Positions 20,851 to 32,100 of a stretch of 64,000 bases of DNA are shown here, in pieces (position 1 is the stretch's first letter; each line of letters opens with the position of its first letter). This stretch comes from Asterias rubens (Eukaryota > Echinodermata > Asteroidea > Forcipulatida > Asteriidae). The notes beneath the pieces are model-generated. The model was not told where the DNA came from, did not search any database, and was given only the letters and a program-made list of their open reading frames with translations. Where the stretch lies: positions 5,146,001-5,210,000 of the forward strand of contig NC_047082.1 in NCBI RefSeq assembly GCF_902459465.1, written 5' to 3'. A program made the translations under genes and the position numbers.

Positions 20851-21595
20851 CATCTTTCAGTAGTATGCACAGTATTGGGATACATCAAGTGATAATACTG
20901 GTCTTTGGCAATTGCCAAATGTGTCCCATGTCTTCATTACTAAACTGTTAAAGCTTTGATCAGTGTTACTGAAAACCATGCCATATCAATGTAGGATGAT
21001 CGGTAATTTTCCCGATAAATTCCCAAGAGCTTTTGGTCGATCTGTACTTAAAAGAAGATGGATTAGTACGACATTACTCGGGAGTCACTGAACTTCTACG
21101 AGGAACTGTGCATGAAAGAAGAAGAATCTTTTCACACTACAAAAAAAATCACGGGAATTTGTCCCTAGAAATGACTTAGTCCCAGGAAAAAATTGACCCT
21201 GCTCAGGGGTAAGGTTGAGGGAGTTTACCCCGGGGTCAAAATCGGCAGGAAGTCAACTGATTCCTTGATGCAGCAGAGTTTAGTTGACTACGTCAGCTTG
21301 TTTGGTTTTTTTTTTACCTTGAGCAATATCAATTAATACTTCATTTTATTTATTTATTTTAAACATAATACACAAAGAATACAAGTTCGACAGGGGCTGC
21401 CAAGTATAAAGAAAAAAAAGTATCATCTAGAGATGTGTAAAACTAAAGCCCTGTCAATGTTTGTTTATTTTATACACAAGTTGTGATACACGAAGTGTTG
21501 GCCTTTGGACAATTCTGTTTACCGATGTTGTGTGATTGCTTTAAACGGTTGACAGCATAGAGTTTTATAATTATGAATCGATGATTGACAATGAC

Positions 21596-21785
21596 CAGCT
21601 GGAGCTGTTTATAACCGTTTGTTTTCGGATACGTTTAGATGCACGCGCTTTAGTCTTGGTACAAGACGTTTCTCGTTACGGGAGATGCGGGCACTGTTGG
21701 GGAGTTGGCCGCGCTGAGGAAAACGAGAAACGTCATGCACCAAGACTAACTACGCGCACGACGAATATCCGAAAACTGTCTCGGT
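21596..21785 (+). repeat. MITE-like foldback element, copy 3 (inverted relative to copies 1-2)
   Basis: The arms gttttcggata..gcacgcgc..agtcttgg and ccaagact..gcgcacg..tatccgaaaac pair along most of the length. Inside, gacgtttctcgtt pairs with aacgagaaacgtc. It matches 774-953 and 26910-27105 in reverse. Confidence 0.75.
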
Positions 21786-21984
21786 CAAAATACAACACAC
21801 GTATACAGAGCTCAAGGATGTCGGAAAACGGAGAAGTTTTTACAGAGTTTCTTACTTTATTACGCCTTTTAACCAAAAAATGATTTTATGCATCGGAATA
21901 AACGGGTGTATGTAAACCTTTGTTTATGACCGGTAAAAAGTGTTAACTCATGGGCGTGACACGCGACCTTGCACCTGTTCTTTT

Positions 21985-22392
21985 AAGTCAGTTTCTTCAT
22001 TCCTATTAGTCGAGAGCAACGGCTGAAACAGTTGTGCCACATCACGCGATACGCGCGACGCGCACAGCATTCCCTTATTAGGAGTTGTTTACCCGAGGGC
22101 GGCGGAGGGCTTTACCATTTCATAGCTGGAGGGGTGTTGTGTTGAAAGAAATCATTTAACAATTATAATTTTTGCTTTTTATTTTACTTTTTGACCTAAA
22201 AGTGATGATGTTTTTGACCGAAAAGTTATTTATGAATGGGAATCAAAGTGTGTTGCATCGGTTTTCAACTAGTGGTTTAAACCCGCCGAGGCCTGGTTCT
22301 TTATAACTTACCTCGACTTCGTCTCGGTAAAATTATCAAGAACCAGCCCTCGTTGGGATTAAACCACTAGTTGAAAACCTCTTCACCACACA
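21985..22392. repeat. Composite foldback repeat with long stem, copy 2
   Basis: Repeats the block seen at about 19495-19860, from cagtttcttc.ttcctattagtcgag through the palindrome ggttttcaactagtggttta..cccgccgaggcctgg / ..accactagttgaaaacc. It ends exactly where the BEL-like gag sequence begins. Confidence 0.8.
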
Positions 22393-23880
22393 TTGATTCC
22401 TTTATTAAAGCACGAGCAAATCCAGATTAAGTGCAAACTATCAAAAGCCAAAATAAAACTGATACAAAGAACAGCTTTTAAAGCAAGTCAATGCGGGTCA
22501 AAGGTCAGTACTACATGTACTTCAGCAAGTTCCTTTTTAAGAGCACAGAAGAGAGCAGCTGCCAAGAAGGTGGCCATTGTAGCAGAGCAGGCAGCCTCAG
22601 AGCAGTTACAAGCCCTTGAACTTGAAGAGTTAAAGCTACGTCAAAAGAAAGTGCAGTTGTCCTTAAGCACCAAGTTAGCAGTTGCTAAAGCAGAGGAAGA
22701 AGTTTACACATTGAATGAGTATAGTGATGACACTGAAGTAAAAATACAAAATATCCAGCACCCCCCTGCTCCTAATTTGTCAGCATTAGATACATCCGCA
22801 GCGCCACCACACGTTGAGATTTCTGATGAAAAGGTGGAACCGGTGAGCAGCACTCCTACTGGTAATGGAGCCCAGACACATTTCCCCCCGAGTTTGTCCG
22901 CATCGGAAATTCATCCAGTTCCTCAAGTTCAGAAAGTCGACATGGAGACTACCAACCCAACTGTAGACGAAGGATCCATCTCTCGGATAATGGAGCAAAA
23001 TCAAGTGCAGCAGCAACGTTTGTTTGAAGTGATGCAAATGCCTCGAGCAGAACTATTAACATTCGACGGTGATCCTTTGCAGTATTGAACATTCATAAGA
23101 TTATTTGAGAACAGTGTGGACAGTTCAAATATAGAGGACAGTGCAAAGTTGGTTCGCTTGATACAGTATTGTTCTGGTAAGGCAAATAATGTAATTATTC
23201 AGTGTTGTTCTGTTATGAAACCAAATGAAGGATACAAAAGGGCCAAAGAATTGCTAAAAGAGAGGTTTGGTAATGATTATACAATTTCTGAAACTTGGGT
23301 GAATAAAGTTACCGAAGGTAGCAGCAAAAGCCCCCATGACAAAGGGGCACTGTGAGAAATGGCTGATGATCTAAAAACATGTAAGGAAACACTGATGGCC
23401 ATGGGGTACATTCATGAAGTAAATACTCAGAGAGTACTGGTGAAAATTGTAGAGAAATTGCCAGTTTATTTGAGAAATAGGTGGATAATGCAAGTGAGAA
23501 AAATCAAAAGGTACAAAAATAGGCCACCCCAAATAGAGGATTTGGTGGAATTTGTAGATGATGCAGCCGAAGAGGCTAATGATCCTGTGTATGGCAACAT
23601 GGGTAAGACGAGGGACACAAAGGGAGATACAAACAAGGGTATAACTAGGGGCCTAGTGAATCGACCTAGAGGTAGTTTTACCATGATGACAAATGCTAAC
23701 CCAACACGTCATTTTACATGTGCAATGTGCAAAGGTAATCACACCTTGTTTGGGTGTTCAAAGTTTAAAGGCAAAAATCCTTCAGAAAGGCTAGAATATG
23801 CTAAGACGGTCAAACTGTGCTTTAATTGTTTATTCCAGAATCTTGAAGACTGCATACTGGGCGTATCAAGTTCTTGAGCT
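22393..23880 (+). pseudogene. BEL/Pao-type retrotransposon gag fragment
   Basis: One reading path shows a coiled-coil, Lys/Glu-rich N-terminal part (RAAAKKVAIVAEQAASEQLQ), then FDGDPLQY, LIQYCSGKA, a GYKRAKELLKERFG block and LVKIVEKLPVYLR. This is the DUF1759-like gag of BEL/Pao elements. A Cys/His stretch follows (CAMCKGNHTLFGC and CFNC). The frame is broken by TGA after DPLQY, where Trp is expected, and by TGA after KGAL. It stops at CLFQ where unrelated sequence starts. No protease or RT follows and no LTRs were recognised. Confidence 0.85.
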
Positions 23881-25248
23881 GGCGAGTTTGGTTGACTAAT
23901 TAGTGGTTAAGCCACTAACTTCAGGTAAAGATAAACAAACACACAAAAAAAAAAATAATAAGTCATTTATAAATTAATGAAAGAACAAGTGAAGTTAGTG
24001 AATAAATAAATAGGCCAAAATAGACAAAACAAAATGTATGATCAAATAAATAAATAAAACAACATACACTTTTGCTCAATTGAATGAGCTATTAAAAGCA
24101 GTCAAAGAGAAGGTTTGAAAAAAATATTAATAAACAACCCCAGCGTCTTGCCATACACAGCAAGAAAGCCACCCCTTCCCAAAGCAGCTGGCAGTGGGGG
24201 ATTAAAACCAATCCCACAGAATATTGTTCAACTGGTTTAAGCTCGGACAAAGGTCCGACAACTTCAGACTCCGAATGAGAACTGACAACCATAATGTTCA
24301 GCTGTTTTTTTTTATACAGAACAAAACATTCTATAAAATGAATCAATTTTAAATCATTAATAAAGGTAGCGTTTAGCGTGGAACCTGGCAAAACAACCTG
24401 CCGTATTCCACCAACAGAGGGCGCTAGGTAGCGTGGCCAAACTAGTCTGGTCCCCTGACCAAAGATTCCTTGACGTCTCTTGTTAAAACTCTTAGGTCAG
24501 GTATCACCCACGGTTAAAAATAGAGCATGACGCAACTTGTCAGGGTCGGGGTCACTCTAGGGAAACCATGTCTGCACTAACCCTCCTCCCGACGGCCGCG
24601 AGGCCGGAGGGTTACGAGATTCTTTTGATCGGCAAATGACAATCTGGTTCAACACGAATAATTTCGACAGCTAGTCACCAGATTTGCCCCATTTTTATCA
24701 CTTTCAAAAATCATGACACTTAATAATTTAATCCTCAATGTCCTATATGAACACTCAAGTCAAAACACCATTGAGAAAATATTTTGTGAAGAAAAAGGGA
24801 CAAAAAATTACCAGATCCCGGAGCGATTTCCCAGGTTTACATTTTGAACTTGTCGCATCGCTTTGCAAACGCTTTATTTAGGCACAACGCCTGCATTGGC
24901 TTTAAATAACAATAGCTGGCATAAAAACTCCTGGGAGTCTACGGCCGACAGGACTGACATTATGATTCGATACCGACCATCAACGATACTGTCCGAATGT
25001 TGACGACAACACGTTCGGAACATTTCGGATAACTTCGAAAAAGGATGAATTCCTCCTTTTTGGTCACGTGATTTTGGGTGATACCGGACCCTAAATTCGA
25101 CAGAGCCACAGTCGGAGATTGGTAAGATGGCAACTTACCTGGTAAGTCTGCTGCCATCTAGCGTTCCAAAGTCTCCCATTTTTTCAAAAGGGTGTTCTTA
25201 ACTAAAACGGCCGTTGTGGGAATCTAGGGCGTCTGTATTAGACCATAA
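23881..25248. other. No gene recognised
   Basis: AT-rich at 23930-24110, otherwise unremarkable single-copy-looking sequence. A gagggcgctaggtagcgtgg segment near 24417 resembles repeat-end sequence but was not placed in a family. No splice-supported ORF was found on either strand. Confidence 0.5.
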
Positions 25249-25538
25249 TAATTTTCACGCTTCGATTATTTGAAGTTCCTTTGGTATCAGTCATCAAGAT
25301 TCTGGATTCTGGTTTATTATCATAACGAAGGGTACAAATTCTTTTGAAAAAGTTTTTAAGTCAACCGCTGTGCACATTTTCATTGAAAATAGCATATTAC
25401 TGTGGTTAATTAACAACTAATTAGTGGACCAATTTTTCACGCTTCGTTATTTGAAGTGCTTATTGTATCAGTCTTCAAGATTCTGGTCTTAAAAATTAAT
25501 TTTATATCATAACGAAGGGTACAAATTCTTTTCAAATT
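25249..25538. repeat. Pair of ~105-bp direct repeats
   Basis: The two stretches at about 25249-25355 and 25431-25538 share ttttcacgcttcg..attatttgaagt, cagt.ttcaagattctgg and cataacgaagggtacaaattctttt. They are separated by about 75 bp. Confidence 0.85.
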
Positions 25539-25817
25539 ATGGTTTTGTACAAACAGTCTATGTTATGACATAAAGGCAAGCAAAATGACTCGGATTTTGC
25601 TCGGTATTTTGCGGCTCATATTTCTTTTGAATTAGTTTATTATAATGTTTTGCTCTTAAATCAATAGTAGTTAATAAATTGTTATATTATCAGGTAAAAA
25701 GTTGTGCTTTATGGCTTTTATAGCAAAGTTCGTTCGATTAAAATAACGGATTCACGTTCAGAATCGAGAAAAGTGCGAATTTTGTTTACCTCCCTGTACT
25801 GCATGTGATCTATTGCC

Positions 25818-25905
25818 CGAATACGCGGCTGGCTCCTCCGGGGAATACGCGGCTGGCTCCTCCGGGGAATACGCGGCTGGCTCCTCCGGGGAATACGCGG
25901 CTGGC
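25818..25905. repeat. 24-bp minisatellite, about 3.7 copies
   Basis: The 24-bp unit gaatacgcggctggctcctc plus cggg repeats three times with a partial fourth. GC-rich in an AT-rich setting. Confidence 0.95.
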
Positions 25906-26136
25906 AATTGGTTATGATAGACTAATAAAAAGCCATGTTGAGAGGACTATTTATACAGTAACTCGCTTTTATATTCTTTATAAATAACAGGCTATATTTT
26001 GTACATCTGTTAAACCTGATTCTTAACTTATACACTGATAGGTCTCATTTTGTAGTTTAAGTGGGTGAAAGTCATTTCAAACCTTGCCATCAAAGAAGAA
26101 GTATTGTGAGCACTTAAATTTGATTCTCTGCAAACT

Positions 26137-28665
26137 CTGCATCTTCAAAATCTGGATTTAAATTTACAAGTAAGTAGACTGGCACTGTGGTCAGGTGATT
26201 CAGGGCCCACTAATAATGGGTTCAGTACTGCCAGAGGCAACTTGTATGTATTAAGCTGTCTCATGACTTCACAAAGCCAACATTAAAACAATTGATATTT
26301 ATTAAGCTGCAGCCACCTTTGGCAAACACGTCATGCATGTCAGAGTCCTTGTTCACAAAAAGACTCTGGAAGAGGGGTCAGACTATCTGCTACACCCACA
26401 GGTTGGAATGGAATCTAAAGATGACTGCGCCATGATAAAACTGTAGCTATGTATACAACCTGTGACAAATTCTAGTTTGTGAATGCTATATCATGCATGT
26501 TGTGAATTTAACTCCCGGGGTTGGTGTGAAAACAATTGTTCACAATCTAACCAGCATCTGTAATTATTTGACCCATTTTATGATGAGAGTTTAAAGGTTT
26601 CATTGATAACTGTGGGTACACATAATTTAACTCTTGCTGAAAATAAATCCAAACCTGTCACACTTTTTGTTCCATATATTTGTTTACAAAAAAAAATTAT
26701 TTACAATTTCCATCCTTATGAAGCATTATTGTATGATTTAAGTAACCAGAATAAATAAAGCTTTAATCAAGACAAAAACTAAGGGAATAAATGAGTGGTT
26801 AAAAGGTCTTAAAAAGGCGTTTAAATCAGGCTGGGTCGTGGTCGTTCAGCCCTTGTTTCCTCTTTGACGTATCTTATTTGATGACCTGACATGTGTTGCT
26901 CTTTAATGACTGAGACAGTTTTCGGATGCATTGTGTTGTGTGTGCGTAGTTAGTTTTGGTGCAATACGTTTCTTGTTTTGCTTCCACACCCAGCGCGGCC
27001 AACTCACCAACATCGCCCGTAACGGTGAAACATCTAGCACTAAGACCAGCGCATCTTATGCATCTAAACATATCCGAAAACAACCGGTTATAAACAGCTC
27101 CAGCTGTTCTTTATCACATGTTAACTTTAAACACCCCGCCCCACGTGAAGCGCTCTCCACCACAACAGGAATGCAGTAGCAAAACTGATTGAGGTATTTA
27201 TGAATGATCTTTTGCCTTGGAAATCATTACCAAACACTCAGCCCTGAAAGTCAGTCATGACTAATATGACTATGAGCTAAATAATGAGCAGTATCATTAT
27301 CAGAATATTGATATTATATTCTGAATATAATATCAATATCTGTCATGTCTAAACAATGTTGAGGAATTATATAGAATTGAGTAGGCCTATGTTTCTTTCT
27401 TAGTTTCTACCACCAATCACACATAAATCTAGCCTATACAATACTCAAATTGTAGCATACAGCTTGTTGGGCTTGACATGCTTGATGATTTAATCATGAC
27501 CCGGTCATGATTAAATCATCAACAAGCTTTATTGATATTTTATTAAACTATTTTGTGTTCATTCAAAGTCAAAAGAACATGCATGGACCTACCTACGTAT
27601 GTACGTACACGTACATGTACAGTCCCCCGTTCGTCCGTTGAGTCGCAAAGCACACACTGGTCCGATGGCATTATTGTCGTAGTTTTTTATTTTAATATTT
27701 CACATCTGACATGGCTAAATAAAGCATGGAGGTACACCCATTCGTGGGTGAAACTGTCTTCCGCCACAGAAGCATGACCGTCCACCACAAACACTGTCAA
27801 TGTTTACAAACTTAATGTTTACAAAAATACTTTGCAGAACACGTTACGTGACGACCGTTAACTGGAGGTGCACAATATTTCCCACAATCCTTTGCGAGAC
27901 GTCGGATTTTGCTATCTTTAATAACGTCTATGGCAACTCTCTTCCGAGACTTCCCGTCATAAATGCAGTCAACAGTTTGATGTGTTTCTAGTTGATCTTT
28001 TTGGTGAAAGTTTGTGAAAACTAGGTCACTAACCAGGAGAACACCGTGCACGTTCAAATAAATTGCATAATGTTATTGTACTTTATAAAATTCACTATTC
28101 TCCAATTGCGCCGCCTTGTTTGACAAGCCAGTCCGATCATAAAGAGCTCAAGTTTTCCTTAGAACAAAATAATTGCTAAGTAGTTTGTGGTGTCACAATA
28201 CAAATCGATTTGTTAATAATATCTGACAACTCAACTTAAAATCATTTTGTAGTGTTTTCATTTTATTTGAGCACTGGTGCCGTCATTAAAAACTCAGAAA
28301 TAAACCATTTTTTGTGTTCATTTAATTTCATCTCTAGCGTGCTGTCCGTACTACAGTATGAGGAGTATATTACACTTAATGTTCCATTTGCAAAAAGGGA
28401 AAAAAACTGGTAGGAATGGCATTAAACGATGCTAGAATAGCAATTGTTCAAGTCATGATGATTCTTGTTTGATCAAATGTTTATAAAAACAGATTTTAGT
28501 TCATATTCTTCCTACCATTAAATTGATAACGAGAAAATTGGGTAATTGTAACATTAACCTCAACCCTAGTCTTGAAGTCAAAACGGTAATTGTTAAGCGC
28601 TGTGTGTAGTTACAGCACGGTGTAGCTGCGGGGACGACACACACACCCTCGATCCCAGTATGTGT
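26137..28665. repeat. Segmental duplication, copy 2 (pairs with 1-2545)
   Basis: Same-orientation copy of 1-2545. It ends within the TG run of the 220-bp unit (cccagtatgtgt). The continuation expected from copy 1 (gagtca..cgctac..acgactg) is found not next to it but at 45920 onward, beyond the recombinase block. No convincing gene lies inside. Confidence 0.93.
26910..27105 (-). repeat. MITE-like foldback element, copy 2
   Basis: Same element as 774-953 but retaining a block of about 17 bp (ttggtgcaatacgttt) that copy 1 lost. Confidence 0.65.
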
Positions 28666-28689
28666 ACTTGTCATCGCCGGGAAGCGAGG

Positions 28690-28765
28690 TCTTCTGTGTG
28701 AATACACACTCGCACATCGAGGACTTTGAGCACAGCGAGGACGTCCTCGCTTTGAAAAATTGTGA
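28690..28765 (+). repeat. Leader repeat upstream of recombinase copy 1
   Basis: The gaatacacac...cggaggacgtcctc-type block here resembles 34425-34500 (gaatacacacc..atcggggacg..gacgtccccggttgaa). The two blocks lie upstream of recombinase copy 1 and copy 2 respectively, suggesting that each copy started as the same unit. The region from here to 29103 holds no other recognised gene. Confidence 0.5.
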
Positions 28766-29103
28766 TAAATGCAGCATTATAGCCAGTTTGGACGCCACTG
28801 AGATATCTAAGCTTTTGGGACTAATCCTCGGTTTACGTCATTTTCGAGAGGAGTATGTGTGAGTTAACACCATTCTGTTGCCGGTTAGCACTCTTGGATG
28901 GTTACATCGCCCTCTGTTGATATGAAGTTTCCTTCTTGTAGGTAGTAGTAGAGGCGGCCATTTCTAATCCTGAACTCATTGCATGACGGTTAGCTTATTC
29001 GATTTGAGTCGGGTAGCGTGGCTGGTTGCAGGTGTCCTGGGGACGCATCATAAACATTGAGTGCATTGCATCCACCAGGACCCTAGAGACAACCATTCGA
29101 CCC

Positions 29104-29133
29104 ATGGCAGCTCTCGAGAGAAGACAAGAAATG
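29104..29133 (+). CDS. Recombinase gene exon 1
   Basis: Thirty nt from ATG to the donor gtgagt (29134), phase 0. An upstream in-frame ATG at 29026 could add 26 residues. The shorter start is chosen because the upstream residues show no motif, but this is uncertain. Confidence 0.6.
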
Positions 29134-32100
29134 GTGAGTGATCTAAGTGTAAATAAATTTCAATGTAATCCTTACTGTACTGACTACATCACTATATACA
29201 TTTCTTACACTTGTCAACCAACACATAATAGTTAAATGATTTAGGACATTACCAATTTAAGTTTATGCCTGTGATTAAGAATTCACCCCTAATAATACGT
29301 ACCCCAGTTGGAATTCCACAAGTTCAATAATGGATTTGTTTTCAACACATCTCATGGCACGAAACGTATATTTTTAGGCCTATGTCTATAGGTATGTCTT
29401 TAAGAAAAGAGATGAACATCAAACATGTTTGTTTGCTTAAAAAAGTGGATCTGAATGATTTTCAGCAGAAACGAGAGGAACATATAACATTATTAAAAAC
29501 GACATTATGTTATGAAGCAAGTACTAAAGTAGAACACGGTTTACTATCACTTATATAAAATCACGGCGCACGGGAATTCTCCGTTTCTGCATACATTGTA
29601 CGTTATACGGTACGAGTTGACTTGGGTACGAGTTGACTCGGGTACGAGTTGACTCGGGTACGAGTTGACTCGGGTACGAGTTGACTCGGGTACGAGTTGA
29701 CTCGGGTACGAGTTGACTCGGGTACGAGTTTACTCGGGTACGAGTTGACTCGGGTACGAGTTGACTCGGGTACGAGTTGACTCGGGTACGAGTTGACTTG
29801 GGTACGAGTTGACCTTTTTACGTCGTGAGGGGTCGTGAGTTGTCGCTATTTAGTGCGACCCTTATGACATGTTCCACTAAACCGATCGATATGTTACATA
29901 ATTTGTATGTCTTCTTTCTAGTATGAAGAAGGGGACAGCGTAATGGCACTGTGGCCACCAGACTCGTCATGGTATCCAGCTGTAATCACCTCCATAACCA
30001 AAGGTATTTAATAATAATAATAATAATAACAAATTCTTATATAGCGCATTTCACAATAAACCGTATCAATGCGCTTTACATTAGTCCCCTGGTCATTGGG
30101 CCAACAAACATCCCTTGAATCTTTCTATACAGCCCCGAGCTGCCGTGGCACTCCGAAAGTTTTGTATTCACATATTTAAACAAGTATCATTACTTTTGTA
30201 CTGTGGACACACGAAATTACAGTTACACACCCTTATTGTGATCCACATCACGTGCAGAGCACGTTTTAAAGATGGCACAAAGTTGTATGTTTCCCCCCCT
30301 CCCCCCCAAATGAAATACAAATTAATAAACCCTTTGCCTTTCATTTTTCAGGGAAGTCACTAATGAAGTACTCTGTGCGTTACAATGAGGATGGCATCAC
30401 ACGCTCCTTATTTCAGCACCAGGTGAGTAAATGATGATGTCATGTATTAATTGCATCAATATGAGTTCAATAACATGCTATGTTTCTTCATAGTATATTA
30501 TGTTCTGTACAATTGAGACGTTTTTCCAAGGTTTACGACGTGTTGCGGCAATAGAATGTCCTCTCTAAATGTAACAGAGTCCCGTAACCGTTTGTTATCA
30601 AATCGATATGTTTAGAAAGATGTTGTAGAAGTAGAATACAATGATCAACACAAATAGGCCATGAAATAGCGTGGTTTTCGTTTTACCTCGTCGACAAACA
30701 CGGTCGGCCATTTATGGGAGTCAAAACTTGGACTCCCATAAATGGCCGACCGTGTTCGTTCGCGACGTAAAATGAAAACCGTGCAATTTGTAGTGATACT
30801 TGTAAAACATCTTTCTAACCATATGCATTTCATAACAAACGGTTTCAAACGCTTTTCATTTCTCAGTGGTGTTAATTATGTCATTTGTCTTTTCCTTGCT
30901 AGCTGGCCCATCAAACATCAGATTTTCAGTGTGATACTTCAAAGTCTGTCAACCCCAACACCAATTGCAGGGATGACGATGACCCACAAGCTAGTTTTCA
31001 GTCTGATCCTTCAAGGTCTGTCAACCCCAACACCAGTTCCTGGGATGACGATGACCCACAAGCTATTTTTCAGTCTGATCCTTCAAGTTCTGTCAACCCC
31101 AACACCAGTTCCTGGGATGACGATGACCCACAAGCTATTTTTCAGTCTGATCCTTCAAGTTCTGTCAACCCCAACACCAGTTCCTGGAATGACTATGACC
31201 CACAAGCTATTTTAGAAACTGCCGAGCTTCACCAAAGCAATCAAGCTGTAGGATGTGAAACAAATGATTCTAGTGAGAAGTGTGCCGTAACAGTCATGCA
31301 GACCGATAATGTCGGTGGACAAAGGAAATGGGACAAAAAACACTATTGCTTTTACTGTGATGAGCCTCAGGCCAAGTTACCCCGTCATCTTCAGTTGCAT
31401 CACAAAGAGGAGAGGGAAGTTGTAGAGATAGCATCGGAGACTGACTTTACTGCCCGCAAGAAACTTCTGTTATACATCCGCAATATTGGTAATCACAGAC
31501 ACAATTGCCAAGTCCTTAGAGAGGGAAAGGGTGTCCTTATTATAGTATACAGACCAAATCATGAAGCATCTCCACACGCATATGGACCATGCATACATTG
31601 TTATGGCTATTACGTGCGTCTTGATCTTTGGCGTCATCAGTGCCCACTTAAGCCTGCTCTCCCTGCACAGACTGATGGTAGCAGTAGGATAGGTCGTGTT
31701 AGGGGGCGAGTAGCTAACAATAGTGATTTGTTAAAACCACCCCCTGCTGGTGTATCTTTCCAGTTAAACAAGGTTCTTAGTTCTATGAGGAGAGACAATG
31801 TTGGTCTGGTTGTCAAGAATGATTCTTTGATTCTGGAAGTTGCCAAACGTGAATACCTCAGACTTGGCCACGATGTTACACAACATGGCTACATTCGGAA
31901 CAAACTACGAGAACTTGGTCGTCTTGTTATACAACTGAGAAAAAACACCCACCAACCAAATGCATCACTGGAAGTATTCGTGCATCCCCGCCATCTGAAT
32001 GATATCGTCAAGGCTGTTCATGATGTCGCCGGCTTCAGTGAAGGAAAACAGATGTATCACGTTCCATCTCTAGCACTCAAGATTGGACACTCCATCAAGA

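Noticed and set aside
21581..21883. 100-codon plus-strand ORF
   Set aside because: It overlaps the foldback MITE shared with 774-953 and 26910-27105 and is not conserved as protein in them.
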